From assembly GCF_900108015.1 (NCBI RefSeq), contig NZ_FNVP01000002.1, positions 186,001 to 250,000 of the forward strand: a stretch of DNA of 64,000 bases, in the 5' to 3' direction. Position numbers and translations under genes: made by a program. The notes beneath the pieces are model-generated. The model had not been told where the DNA came from, searched no databases, and saw nothing but the letters and a program-made list of their open reading frames with translations. Positions 9,079 through 18,050 of this stretch are shown piece by piece. Positions within the stretch are counted from its first letter, which is position 1; each line of letters starts with the position of its first letter. The stretch comes from Flavobacterium urumqiense. Its GTDB lineage: Bacteria; Bacteroidota; Bacteroidia; Flavobacteriales; Flavobacteriaceae.

Positions 9079-10950
9079 TTATTGTTCAAATAAATCTTCC
9101 GGAGAGGTCAACTTGTTCAACTCGTTTTTAAAATTATCATTTAAAATGCTTAAACCATATTGATACGACGCATTTACCCACCCAAATCCTTCTTTTGCGA
9201 TATAATCAAATTTAGTTCCTACATTGCCATATTCAGCAAAAACTTTATGCGAGCTAATTTCTAAATCGAATTTTTCAGGAATAGTTCCATTATATTCTAC
9301 CGCATTTTTGGTTATCAACCACAGCCATCTATAGACCATCTCTTGCGCTTTATCCAGATAATTATAATTAATCAAACCCTCCCATAATAGCATTTGATGT
9401 GGCGCCCATCCAAACGGATAATCCCATTGTCGCTGCGGCACGTCTTTTGGAAAATTAGGAATACTAGCTTGGGTACTACCGGTAATTCCACCGCTCATTA
9501 CAAATTGTGGCAGTACAATTTCTACCAACTTTTTAGCTTGCTCCTCACTGCATAGTTTAGCCCATAAAGGAAAAAAAGTTGCAGCTGCTTCAAATGGAAA
9601 TTGTTTTTTATTCACAAAATCATAATCAAAATACATACTTGATTCTTCATTCCAGCATAATTCATTGATTTTATCCTTTCGAAAAAGAGCCTTTTGTTCC
9701 CATTCGTCAGCAGTATAAATCACATCTTCTATTTGAAAAATACCATTAAAATACTCTTTTATCAGGTGAGCAACATCTTTTTCATATTTATAAAGAAAAC
9801 TGTTTACATCTATTGAATTCAAATTGGCACAAGTATTTATAAACCTGTTCGTCGTGTCATGACCGCTTTCTCTCATACTTCGATCATGCACAAAATACAA
9901 ATCGAGCTCCACATCAACCAACGTTCTTTCCAAATATTTTTTCTCAAATTCTCGAATGGGCAGTTTGTATTTTTTAGCGTAAGGTTCAAAAACATCATCA
10001 AAATGCCCCGGTTCCACTTCAAAAGGCATACCTACGCCATCTGCTTTATACCGATTTAAACCCGTTTCAGTCAATCGATTTCCTTGCACCATCCAAACCG
10101 TGTTATATTCCAGAATTACGATTTTAAGATGACTTCTTAACCAATCTAAACTTGGCACTTTATATTTCACTATGTCAATCAATAGCGACGAATATAAAGG
10201 AGGCTGTGTTCTGGTTAAGTAATAACTTCGATTCGCGTTTAGTATTTTTCCATAATGTATGATCTGATACTTAAAGTTTTCAGCAATAGCCATGGCTTTT
10301 TCAATTTGATTGTCAACTAACAACCCAACACCAATAAAATAACTGTCCCAACCATACATTTCATTAAATCGTCCTCCGGGTACCACAAAAGGAACACCTT
10401 GTAAACTATATAACTTTTGTTCTAATGCCAAGGCAAGAATCCCGGGTTTAGCATTTAAAGTATCTACGTATTCAACCGAATAATTTTCAGGTAAGATCTC
10501 AAGTTTAAAATTTATTAGTTCTTTTTCCAATTCTCTAAAATAATCTACTCCTTTTTTATCTTTGGCAGAAACATACAGCGTAGGTACTTTACTAGAAGTT
10601 TTTTCGTCTTCAATAATTTGGGTAAGTCCCTTTTTATCAATAGTGCGAGTAAGTTCATCCCAGTAATCTTCTTTGATTTTTCTCGAAATACGTTCTACGG
10701 GCTTTTCCTGAATTCGATTTAAATCCACCTCACCAATTTGAATATTACTTTCTCTCAGCATAGCCAACTCCTGAAGTAAATTCGAAAGATGATACGTTCC
10801 CTCTATAACCTGTTCCTGTTTCGACTTTTCATCCACTAAAACAAATTTTTTAGGACCGTTATCGTCTTTTGTTATTTTTTTATCGTTATCGGTATCTTCC
10901 TGAAGCAGCAGTTCGCGGAATACCTTATCTATGTTGAGTAAGAATTTCAT
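9079..10950 (-). CDS. GH37 trehalase of the fungal neutral (Nth1-like) type with an EF-hand-like calcium loop
   Basis: Trehalase hydrolyses trehalose to two glucose. Both GH37 signatures are present: PGGRFNEMYGWDSYF from residue 191 and QWDYPFGWAPHQ from residue 508, plus RESGHDTTNRF, which is the fungal neutral-trehalase form of the central motif. There is no signal peptide, so the 623-residue enzyme should be cytoplasmic. Residues 19-30 (DTDNDKKITKDD) form a canonical EF-hand loop with Asp at positions 1, 3, 5 and 12 and Ile at 8, followed by NGPKK; yeast Nth1 has a calcium loop DTDKNYQITIED followed by TGPK at the corresponding place. The region between loop and catalytic domain also resembles Nth1 (GTYHLSNLLQEL, NANRSYYLTRTQPP). 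Its ATG overlaps the stop of the upstream MFS gene (ATGA). It is the last gene of the operon that starts at 15622. Confidence 0.93.
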   Translation of the reverse strand: MKFLLNIDKVFRELLLQEDTDNDKKITKDDNGPKKFVLVDEKSKQEQVIEGTYHLSNLLQELAMLRESNIQIGEVDLNRIQEKPVERISRKIKEDYWDELTRTIDKKGLTQIIEDEKTSSKVPTLYVSAKDKKGVDYFRELEKELINFKLEILPENYSVEYVDTLNAKPGILALALEQKLYSLQGVPFVVPGGRFNEMYGWDSYFIGVGLLVDNQIEKAMAIAENFKYQIIHYGKILNANRSYYLTRTQPPLYSSLLIDIVKYKVPSLDWLRSHLKIVILEYNTVWMVQGNRLTETGLNRYKADGVGMPFEVEPGHFDDVFEPYAKKYKLPIREFEKKYLERTLVDVELDLYFVHDRSMRESGHDTTNRFINTCANLNSIDVNSFLYKYEKDVAHLIKEYFNGIFQIEDVIYTADEWEQKALFRKDKINELCWNEESSMYFDYDFVNKKQFPFEAAATFFPLWAKLCSEEQAKKLVEIVLPQFVMSGGITGSTQASIPNFPKDVPQRQWDYPFGWAPHQMLLWEGLINYNYLDKAQEMVYRWLWLITKNAVEYNGTIPEKFDLEISSHKVFAEYGNVGTKFDYIAKEGFGWVNASYQYGLSILNDNFKNELNKLTSPEDLFEQ

Positions 10951-12161
10951 TTTTTAGAAGTAAGTTTTTTTAGTATAAAGAAAGAAACAAGTAGTAAGGA
11001 CATTGGAATTAATGTATAATAGAATGCATTTTCAGGACCTTCATTTTTGAACAAATATCCAATAATTCTAGAACCAAGAGTTCCGCCAAGTGCAGAAAAA
11101 ACAACAATTAACCCTGTCATCGAGCTGTGCATTTTTTTAGGTAACGCACTTAAAACCACAGAATTCAAAAGTGGATAAATTGGCGCAATAAAAAGTCCTA
11201 CTAATGGAAATGCAAACCCAATTAATGGAATATCCCTTAACGAATTAATTTCTTTTACATCCAATCCAACTGTTTTTGGGAGCACAAAAATCACAATTAA
11301 CATTGCTATTACGATACAGGAACTAAGTACCCAAATCCAATTTACTTTTTTAATTATCACACCCGCTAAAAGTCTTCCGGCAGCTAACGAAATTGCCAAA
11401 ATACTTGCCATCATGATACTTATATTCTCTGGGAGATGCAATACTTTACTATTAAAAGTAGGCAACCACGACATTATTCCTTGTTCAATCATCACAAACA
11501 AGAAAGCACTAATTACAAATACAATTGTTAATAGCTTTACAAATAAATTGAACATTTGTTTGAAATCATCCGCTAAGTTAACTCCAGGTATTTCAGTTTT
11601 ATTTTCAAATTTGGCAAAAAATAAAAATCCAAAAGACACTAATGAGATTGCAGCCAATAACCAATATACATTGAGCCAGGCATCAGGATTTACCTCAGAA
11701 TTAAAAGCAGGAAACAAAAAATAAGCTACCGCAATTCCAATCATAAAAACCCCTTCTATACTGCTCATCAAGCTATTATGCTCCTGTTGATTATCTGTAA
11801 CGGTTCCGATAAGTGAATATACCGATACTTTTATTAAAGCAAAAGAAACACCCACTGTTGCAAAAAGCAATTTTGCCGTACCAAATGAATTTCCAAAATA
11901 CATACTGACACAAGCAACAGAAACTAATGCCAATCCAATAAGCATAGCTCTTTTATATCCAATTCTCGGCAAAAAAGACGCTATTAAAAAAGAAACTATA
12001 GCAATAGGTAAATCCTTAAAAGCCTCAAGAATACTTGCTTGTAATTCATCTACACCATAATTTTTTTGTGCTTTTAATATTACTATTCCAACGCTATTTA
12101 GCAGTATAGCAAACACAAAATAATTTAGATACATTGCTATTTTTATAGTACTTTTTCTCAT
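10947..12161 (-). CDS. MFS permease, probably sugar
   Basis: A 404-residue polytopic protein with about 12 hydrophobic segments and a major facilitator loop 2-3 (LPRIGYKRAMLIGLAL). The substrate cannot be read from the sequence. Its stop codon overlaps the trehalase start (ATGA, 4 bases), which implies translational coupling; since that trehalase is cytoplasmic, import of trehalose, or export or import of a monosaccharide, is the most natural guess. It follows the fructokinase gene after 42 bases in the same operon. It is not closely similar to the SLC45-type permease at the head of the operon. Confidence 0.82.
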   Translation of the reverse strand: MRKSTIKIAMYLNYFVFAILLNSVGIVILKAQKNYGVDELQASILEAFKDLPIAIVSFLIASFLPRIGYKRAMLIGLALVSVACVSMYFGNSFGTAKLLFATVGVSFALIKVSVYSLIGTVTDNQQEHNSLMSSIEGVFMIGIAVAYFLFPAFNSEVNPDAWLNVYWLLAAISLVSFGFLFFAKFENKTEIPGVNLADDFKQMFNLFVKLLTIVFVISAFLFVMIEQGIMSWLPTFNSKVLHLPENISIMMASILAISLAAGRLLAGVIIKKVNWIWVLSSCIVIAMLIVIFVLPKTVGLDVKEINSLRDIPLIGFAFPLVGLFIAPIYPLLNSVVLSALPKKMHSSMTGLIVVFSALGGTLGSRIIGYLFKNEGPENAFYYTLIPMSLLLVSFFILKKLTSKK

Positions 12162-12203
12162 TTAAAATATATTTGGGAGTTTGACTTTTTTGTTAAAAGT
12201 AAA

Positions 12204-13142
12204 TTACGATTCGATATTCAAATAGTCTCTAAAATTAATTCCTTCCGGTAATCTTCCCACGTTTTGAAGTTTTAGTATCGCTAATTTCTGAGCAATAGTA
12301 ATGGATTCCTCCAGATTTTTATTTTCTAATTGTGCATATAAAAAACCAGTCCAAAAAGCATCGCCGGCACCAGTAGTGTCTTTTATATCTTCTATTGGCA
12401 AAGCTTTTTGATGAAACATACCAAAATCAGTATTGGACAACACCACTCCGTCCTTACCTTTTGTCAAACAAATAGTTGATGCACCTAATTCATGAAAATA
12501 CTCAAAAATAAAATCTTCCGTTTTTGATTCAGCGAAGAGTCTGTAACAATCGTCTTCACTTAATTTAACTAGTGGATTGGTAGATAAATAATCCTTCAAA
12601 ACAATTTTTGCTTCTTCTCGATCTGGCCATATTCTTTCCGAAAAATTAATGTCGATGCTAGTCAATAATCCTAATTGTTTTGCTCTTTTAGCACTTTCTA
12701 AAATAGTCGTTCGAGCCGGATCTTTGCTCAAGGCAAAACAAGTGGTATGAAATATTTTGGCACTTTTGAGTAATTCATCTGAAATTTGACTTTGTACAAT
12801 CTGATAATCTGCCTCTCGATACGGAATAAAATCTGGTGTTCCAGAAGATTTTGAAACAAGAATAATTGAGGTCGGTACGCCTTCTAATTTTTTTACCTGA
12901 GTGGTTATAACATTATTTTCTTTTAATTTTCGAACAATATATTCACCCAAACCATCCTGACCGCAAGTAGCAATTAACGCCGACTTTAAGCCCAATCTTG
13001 AAGCGTTCACAGCTACATTAGTTGGCGATCCGCCAAGAAAACGATGGTAATCCTTTGTTCTATTAATAGATGTATTTACTTCATGACCTATAAAATCGAT
13101 TAGTACTTCACCTGCACATATTATATCTATTCTTTTTTCCAC
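12204..13142 (-). CDS. PfkB-family carbohydrate kinase, probable fructokinase (first copy)
   Basis: A 312-residue ribokinase-fold sugar kinase. The N-terminal PfkB signature region reads CAGEVLIDFIG and GGSPTNVAVNASRLGL, and the ATP/anion-hole motif with the catalytic Asp is DTTGAGDAFWTGFLYA near residue 250. The context of a sucrose-type permease and an invertase-like enzyme favours fructose as substrate, but 5-dehydro-2-deoxygluconokinase-like or other hexose kinases cannot be excluded from motifs. The start is a GTG one base after the stop of the upstream glycosidase gene. A second, diverged fructokinase lies at 32632-33540. Confidence 0.85.
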   Translation of the reverse strand: MEKRIDIICAGEVLIDFIGHEVNTSINRTKDYHRFLGGSPTNVAVNASRLGLKSALIATCGQDGLGEYIVRKLKENNVITTQVKKLEGVPTSIILVSKSSGTPDFIPYREADYQIVQSQISDELLKSAKIFHTTCFALSKDPARTTILESAKRAKQLGLLTSIDINFSERIWPDREEAKIVLKDYLSTNPLVKLSEDDCYRLFAESKTEDFIFEYFHELGASTICLTKGKDGVVLSNTDFGMFHQKALPIEDIKDTTGAGDAFWTGFLYAQLENKNLEESITIAQKLAILKLQNVGRLPEGINFRDYLNIES

Positions 13143-13143
13143 T

Positions 13144-14319
13144 TTACACTAAAAATTTAAAGTTAGTATTTATACTTTGATGCAACATAACCGTCGCAGC
13201 TGCACTCCAAGTGCAAAAAGGAACGCCATTTGCGAGTTTAGTCTCACTATTGAAATTTTCATAGAAACTAAAATTCTCAACTGCATTTGCTTCATTTATC
13301 GCATTTAGAAGCCGTAAGGCCTCACCATCCTTTTCTTTAGCAAGTAACGCTAAACCATAAAATCCGTTTACCATAGGCCAGGTTCCTCCATTATGAAACT
13401 CATTCGGATAATTTCGGAATTCATATTTACAATTGTTTTTAAGCAAGTTCCAGTCTAAATCGCTTTCTTTTACAGGAGGCCAAAAAGCGGGTAATAACTG
13501 CAAAGTCATTTCATTTTTGAGCGCTATTGAATACTCTAAAATACTATTTTGAAAATCTTTGGAACCAATGTTTAAGAACAACGCTAACGAATTAGCGAAA
13601 GCATCAAATTGTGTTTTATATCCTGCTGGTGAAAAAGAACAAGGCATATATTTTTGGATATTTACTTCTTTATATGCTCTTTCATGGTATTTCTCGCCAA
13701 TAGAATTTGGGGTGAAATTAATTTCGAGTTGTTCTGTAATTTTTTCAATTTTAGCACTAATCAAATCGTTTTTTGCAAAATGATTGAAACTCTTTAATGC
13801 CCAAATTCTTAACAATTGATCGTATAAAACATAGCCATCTGTAATGTATTCATCCGCCCAGTTTCCAGAAAGCGGTACATACATTAAATGTCTATTGTTA
13901 AATTCCCAAGCCTCTAAAAGCTGCAAACACTTTTGAATGTTACTTTCGTATTTTTTCATGAAATCGGCATCATTCGTATAAAATGAATATTGACAAATTC
14001 CTATAATAAACCAAGTTACTGCATCAACTCGTCCGGCCAAACCTCCATAACTTACTTCAACAACATTTTCATTCGTCATTACATTAGAAGGAATTGTCCC
14101 ATTATAATGTTGATTTTCAGCCAATGTCTCTAATGTTTTACGAAAAGTAGCAATCAATTCCACATTACCTGAAGCCAATGCGGCCAATCCGCATATTACG
14201 CCATCACGAGCCCAAACTCTTTTATAATTAGAAATGTCTTGAGCACTAGCCAAAAAACCTTCGCTTGAAGAAGCTTTTTGTAGCAATTCAAGTGCTTTGG
14301 TATAATTTAAATTATTCAC
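13144..14319 (-). CDS. cytoplasmic (alpha/alpha)6 glycosidase, GH100-like neutral invertase / amylo-1,6-glucosidase-like
   Basis: A 391-residue protein without signal peptide. It shows the alternating helical repeats of an (alpha/alpha)6-barrel glycosidase, with KRVWARDGVICGLAAL near residue 33, YGGLAGRVDAVTWFIIG near 91, PLSGNWADEY near 150 and FHNGGTWPMVNGFYGLAL near 310. The GRVD..WWII-like and HNGG.WP strings recall GH100 alkaline/neutral invertases, which split sucrose. Proteins of this type are often called amylo-alpha-1,6-glucosidases. Its position between a sucrose-type permease and a fructokinase supports intracellular sucrose hydrolysis, but that is inference. It starts with GTG and overlaps the permease stop by 8 bases. 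Confidence 0.62.
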   Translation of the reverse strand: MNNLNYTKALELLQKASSSEGFLASAQDISNYKRVWARDGVICGLAALASGNVELIATFRKTLETLAENQHYNGTIPSNVMTNENVVEVSYGGLAGRVDAVTWFIIGICQYSFYTNDADFMKKYESNIQKCLQLLEAWEFNNRHLMYVPLSGNWADEYITDGYVLYDQLLRIWALKSFNHFAKNDLISAKIEKITEQLEINFTPNSIGEKYHERAYKEVNIQKYMPCSFSPAGYKTQFDAFANSLALFLNIGSKDFQNSILEYSIALKNEMTLQLLPAFWPPVKESDLDWNLLKNNCKYEFRNYPNEFHNGGTWPMVNGFYGLALLAKEKDGEALRLLNAINEANAVENFSFYENFNSETKLANGVPFCTWSAAATVMLHQSINTNFKFLV

Positions 14320-15622
14320 TTAATTCTACTTTTTTTGTTTTAATAAATAAGGTGCAAATTGCACCAATAACCAATAACACTCCTGCAAAAGTTATTGCTA
14401 ATCTGGGATCGTTGTTCAAAAAATGCTTAAGAATATAACCAAAAGTGATCGTCTGAATAAACATAGGAATTACAATCATCATATTAATAATACCCATATA
14501 CACTCCATAACGTTCTTTAGGTATGTTGTTCACGACCATCAGATAAGGTATTCCCATCATACTTGCCCATCCAATTCCAAAACCAGTTATGGCCGGAAAT
14601 AATAAATATTTGTTTTCTATGTGAGGAAAAATTAAAAAGCCAATTGCTGCCAACATCAAGCAAGTAAAATGCACCGATTTTGCGGAATACTTTTTTGCAA
14701 AATACACTAATGAAAAGGCGCATAAAAAAGTAACAATATTATACCATCCATTTACTAATCCAGTCCATCCTACCGCTTCAGAATACAATTTCATGTCTTT
14801 TTGAGGTGTCGTATGCCAAACCGAGAGAGCAATACTTTTTGATGAATTTTGCCAATAACAAAACAAGGCGTACCATTGAAATAGATACACCAAAGCCAGT
14901 TGCCACATCACCTTAGGCATGTGTTTTATGGCACTAAAAATATCAATAAATGGACTGTAAACATGTAAAGGCTCCTCATGTATCTTTTGTAACTCTTCCT
15001 CTGTAGGAGGAATTTCTTTTGTAGTGTGAGAACTCCATAAAACGGAGGCTATTGAACATACTGCTCCAAGAAAAAAAGAGGCATAGACCCAAGTTGGCAA
15101 TTTTCCAGTTGTACCAATAAAAATCATTGGAAATATAAATAACGATATGTTTGCCAATGTTTGTCCAAAACCGGTAAAGAAACTCTGAGCCTGAAAACCA
15201 ACAGGCTGCTGAGACACATCTAATTTGTCAGCTATAAAGGCGCGATAAGGTTCCATTGCTGTATTGTTTCCTGCATCTAAAATCCACAATAATCCCGCTG
15301 CCATCCATAGCGAACTACTAAACGGAAATAAGAATAACGCAATGCTGCAAATTAATGCTCCAATTAAAAAAAAAGGTTTTCTTCGTCCTCCAAATTTTGG
15401 AGACCATGTTTTATCACTTAATGCTCCAATTATTGGTTGAATCAATAATCCCGTCAATGGTCCTGCGAGATTAAGTAATGGCAACTGATCAGGACTGGCA
15501 CCAAGAAAATCATAAATAGGATTTACTGCACTTTGCTGTAAACCAAAACTATATTGAATACCTAAAAAACCAACATTCATATTGATAATCTGCCAAAAAC
15601 TTAATTTTATTTTAATTCCCAT
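14312..15622 (-). CDS. SLC45/GPH-type sugar permease, possibly sucrose:H+ symporter
   Basis: A 436-residue 12-helix MFS protein of the SLC45 / plant SUT kind. The first half has the typical order IQYSFGLQQSAVNPIYDFLG, LAGPLTGLLIQPIIGALSD and a GGRRKPFFLIGA loop, corresponding to the GRRRPF loop of plant sucrose transporters. It has no signal peptide and should sit in the inner membrane. As first gene of the operon 15622-9079 it is preceded by a double LacI-type operator, and the next gene overlaps it by 8 bases. Sucrose is a reasonable substrate; maltose or glucose are also known for the family. Confidence 0.85.
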   Translation of the reverse strand: MGIKIKLSFWQIINMNVGFLGIQYSFGLQQSAVNPIYDFLGASPDQLPLLNLAGPLTGLLIQPIIGALSDKTWSPKFGGRRKPFFLIGALICSIALFLFPFSSSLWMAAGLLWILDAGNNTAMEPYRAFIADKLDVSQQPVGFQAQSFFTGFGQTLANISLFIFPMIFIGTTGKLPTWVYASFFLGAVCSIASVLWSSHTTKEIPPTEEELQKIHEEPLHVYSPFIDIFSAIKHMPKVMWQLALVYLFQWYALFCYWQNSSKSIALSVWHTTPQKDMKLYSEAVGWTGLVNGWYNIVTFLCAFSLVYFAKKYSAKSVHFTCLMLAAIGFLIFPHIENKYLLFPAITGFGIGWASMMGIPYLMVVNNIPKERYGVYMGIINMMIVIPMFIQTITFGYILKHFLNNDPRLAITFAGVLLVIGAICTLFIKTKKVELSE

Positions 15623-15644
15623 TCTTTAATATGTTAATTTTTTT

Positions 15645-15652
15645 TAAATTTA
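15645..15652 (-). promoter_or_regulatory. candidate -7 box of the permease operon
   Basis: The minus strand reads TAAATTTA, one mismatch from TAnnTTTG, 23 bases before the ATG at 15622. No TTTG stands 17-20 bases further upstream. Its distance to the operators matches that in the susC promoter within about two bases, which is the main reason for proposing it. Confidence 0.35.
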
Positions 15653-15686
15653 ATTTTAAAATTTTCAATTAAATAAAGAAATAAAA

Positions 15687-15721
15687 CAAAAACGTTTTCG
15701 GAATAACCGAAAACGTTTTCG
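15687..15721. promoter_or_regulatory. paired LacI-family operators upstream of the permease operon
   Basis: Two palindromes: AAAACGTTTT core at 15689-15698 and the full CGAAAACGTTTTCG at 15708-15721. Their CpG centres are 21 bp apart, two helical turns. The CG-centred 14 bp palindrome is typical of LacI/GalR regulators, and the same pair occurs before susC and the GH65 gene. The proximal centre is about 42 bp upstream of the candidate -7 box. Confidence 0.8.
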
Positions 15722-15751
15722 AAGTAGTAAAATAACTGAAGAATATGTTTT

Positions 15752-16666
15752 TTATTTTTTGGCAAATGGAATAATAATTTTAGTCTCCCATTCCAATTCA
15801 CTTCCTCCATTAAAAGGATTTGCTAGAAAATGTTCCAATGGTTTATTTTCTATTTTAATATCATTTCTCTTTGCATAATCTAATAAAGTAAACCAAGCTC
15901 TGTCCGAAGTTCTATAATTTCCAAAATAACTTGCCTGAATTCCCTTTAAGGCGGGTATAATTTTGAATTTGACATTACTGTCAGGAACATATTTTGTGTT
16001 TTTGGGAATCGGAAAACAATAATTAAAATTAACAATTTCTTTATCTTCATCCCAATCTGTAATTTCTAAATAGGGACGATAACCGATTATTTTTATTTTA
16101 TTTTTGTCTAAATATCCTACAATTTTAGGATCATACTCAAGCATAGTCTGGGCTTTTTCCTGTAAAACACTTTTTAAAGAAATATAAGCTACATACATTT
16201 CTTTAGACGAGGCTTCACCATCAATTCTAATTTTAAAATCATCAATATGATCTTCAAGTCCCAATTTAAACGATTTTATTTTCTCTATTTGTTCCGTTCT
16301 AAACTTGGTTGCAATAAAAGGTGCTGTTAATCTATTGTAAAAGGAATGATTCAAATCTTTTATTCCAATAGTTACATTGGTCATTGAATCATTTATTGAT
16401 TTCATATCCCAAGTGTATTCCATTTTGTCGTTTCCTTTTTTCATCTGATGTTTGATGAAATCAAAATTTCTTTTTTCTAAAATAGTATAAATTTCTTTTT
16501 GATTTTTAGTCTGTGTTGTTGTCCACTCTATAATTCCTTGAGAAATAGTTCCTGTTGCAGCATTAACTTTAAAAGTAATAGTATAATCCGATTGTTTTAA
16601 TAAAAAATACCATCCTAAAAAAGAAAGTAAAATGACAGCAAATAACCCCTTTAACTTATTATTCAT
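15752..16666 (-). CDS. membrane-anchored SRPBCC plus GyrI-like effector-binding protein
   Basis: The 304-residue protein has one N-terminal transmembrane segment (LFAVILLSFLGWYFLL, residues 8-23), then a region resembling an SRPBCC ligand-binding fold (about 30-150), then a GyrI/AraC effector-binding-like domain ending RTSDRAWFTLLDYAKRN and ELEWETKIIIPF. No enzymatic motif is evident. It is the last gene of the run beginning with the VCBS genes, 14 bases after the PAP2 lipoprotein gene. A role in sensing or carrying a small hydrophobic ligand is possible but unproven. Confidence 0.6.
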   Translation of the reverse strand: MNNKLKGLFAVILLSFLGWYFLLKQSDYTITFKVNAATGTISQGIIEWTTTQTKNQKEIYTILEKRNFDFIKHQMKKGNDKMEYTWDMKSINDSMTNVTIGIKDLNHSFYNRLTAPFIATKFRTEQIEKIKSFKLGLEDHIDDFKIRIDGEASSKEMYVAYISLKSVLQEKAQTMLEYDPKIVGYLDKNKIKIIGYRPYLEITDWDEDKEIVNFNYCFPIPKNTKYVPDSNVKFKIIPALKGIQASYFGNYRTSDRAWFTLLDYAKRNDIKIENKPLEHFLANPFNGGSELEWETKIIIPFAKK

Positions 16667-16680
16667 TATATGAATTTGAT

Positions 16681-18039
16681 TTATTTAGATTTAAAAAATT
16701 TAATTTTACTATTAATATATGTCCCTAGGTTTGTACCTTGAACTACCCCATTCTCAATTGAGGCTCTATAATGAATGCCTCCATACAACCTACTAATAGA
16801 AGCTTCTGCTGCAGCTTGCTTGAACGATTTAAAAGGTCTTTTTGGTAACCCAAAAGAAACTTCAGAATCATCAATGTAGCTAAAATTATCTCCAAAAATA
16901 GAAGTTAAAATTAGTGATGAGCAAGAAGAAATCACCGAATGTCCACTTGTATATTCCGGAAAAGGAGGTGTTTGCAATTGTGGTCTCCAATTTTCATCAA
17001 TATTTTGATTAATGTAAGTTTCAGGTCTAACTACATTAGTTCTAAATTTTCCATTCCAGCAACTGATAATACTTTCAAAAACTCCGATTGACGTTTTAGT
17101 ATAGGCAAAAACGGTAGTTTCAAAATCAGATTTATTTTTTTTCAAAGCAATTTTAGTAATATTCATCCAATGTGCATCCGGTGAGTTTTTCTTCTTGGCA
17201 AACATCATGTGCCCTTGAGTTACTGTAGCATATGGATTGCAATCCCAAAAAGTGGCAATAGCGGATTCCTCCGGAATTACAGTACTTTTACTTTTCTCCA
17301 TGACTACTAATTTTTCGGAAATCATATTTCCTACGTCATAAGTTTCCTTGGCTTCTTTGTAAAAAGAAGAATTTTTATCTGTAGAAAAAGGGTAGGGTGC
17401 AATTGCTTTAAATTGAGAAGCAGAATCCATAACTAAAGTTCTTATTTCCCCCCAATGCGGTTCAACGGCATCCATATAGGCCGGTGGTGTAGGCTGCCAT
17501 CTTCCTGGTTGATCAGCATGAACAGAAAATTTAGAAAAAGTTCTAGTTTGTTTGTAGTTGTCTTTTCCCATCCATTTTTTAATTTGATCTGCTACTTTTA
17601 AGCCATACTCTTTAGAAACCAGAAATTCCTTAGCGTTCTCATCTTCCCACTTTTGGTATAAACTATCTCTGTATTTCTCTAATGCTTCTTCCGAAAAAAT
17701 TAATTGTTTACTCACTTCAATATGGGCAATGAGTGCCGCTAGATTTTTGTTGACTCCGCTTTTAGAATTTAGTTTAGGAATAGAATCCAATCCTCTTAAT
17801 TGTCCTTGCAAACTTTTATATTTCGGGTTGTTTTGAGCCATAATTTCATAAGCTGCCACATTAGGATAAACATAAATTCTACTAGCTACGGGAGGAGAGA
17901 AAATATCGTGAACCATAATTCCTGTTATTGTATCAACCACTGAGCAATAATCATTGGTAGTAATAACAATGGCTTTTTCTTTTTTACAAGACGCAAAAAG
18001 AAGTGCAATAATTCCTAAAAGATAAATTTTAGTTTTCAT
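16681..18039 (-). CDS. lipoprotein of the vanadium haloperoxidase / PAP2 phosphatase superfamily
   Basis: The 452-residue protein has a lipoprotein signal peptide with lipobox LFASC (Cys18). The active-site motifs of the vanadium-dependent haloperoxidase/acid phosphatase superfamily are in order: K331-x6-R338-P, SGH at 365-367 (usually PSGH, here TSGH), and S416-R417-x5-H423. These are the anion-binding Lys and Arg residues, the acid-base His and the His that binds vanadate or forms phospho-histidine. The Asp often following the last His by four residues is Ser here. Whether it is a peroxidase or a phosphatase cannot be told. It sits 11 bases after a VCBS lipoprotein gene, a neighbourhood seen in other Bacteroidetes SusC/SusD loci. 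Confidence 0.85.
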   Translation of the reverse strand: MKTKIYLLGIIALLFASCKKEKAIVITTNDYCSVVDTITGIMVHDIFSPPVASRIYVYPNVAAYEIMAQNNPKYKSLQGQLRGLDSIPKLNSKSGVNKNLAALIAHIEVSKQLIFSEEALEKYRDSLYQKWEDENAKEFLVSKEYGLKVADQIKKWMGKDNYKQTRTFSKFSVHADQPGRWQPTPPAYMDAVEPHWGEIRTLVMDSASQFKAIAPYPFSTDKNSSFYKEAKETYDVGNMISEKLVVMEKSKSTVIPEESAIATFWDCNPYATVTQGHMMFAKKKNSPDAHWMNITKIALKKNKSDFETTVFAYTKTSIGVFESIISCWNGKFRTNVVRPETYINQNIDENWRPQLQTPPFPEYTSGHSVISSCSSLILTSIFGDNFSYIDDSEVSFGLPKRPFKSFKQAAAEASISRLYGGIHYRASIENGVVQGTNLGTYINSKIKFFKSK

Positions 18040-18050
18040 TTTTTATTGTT

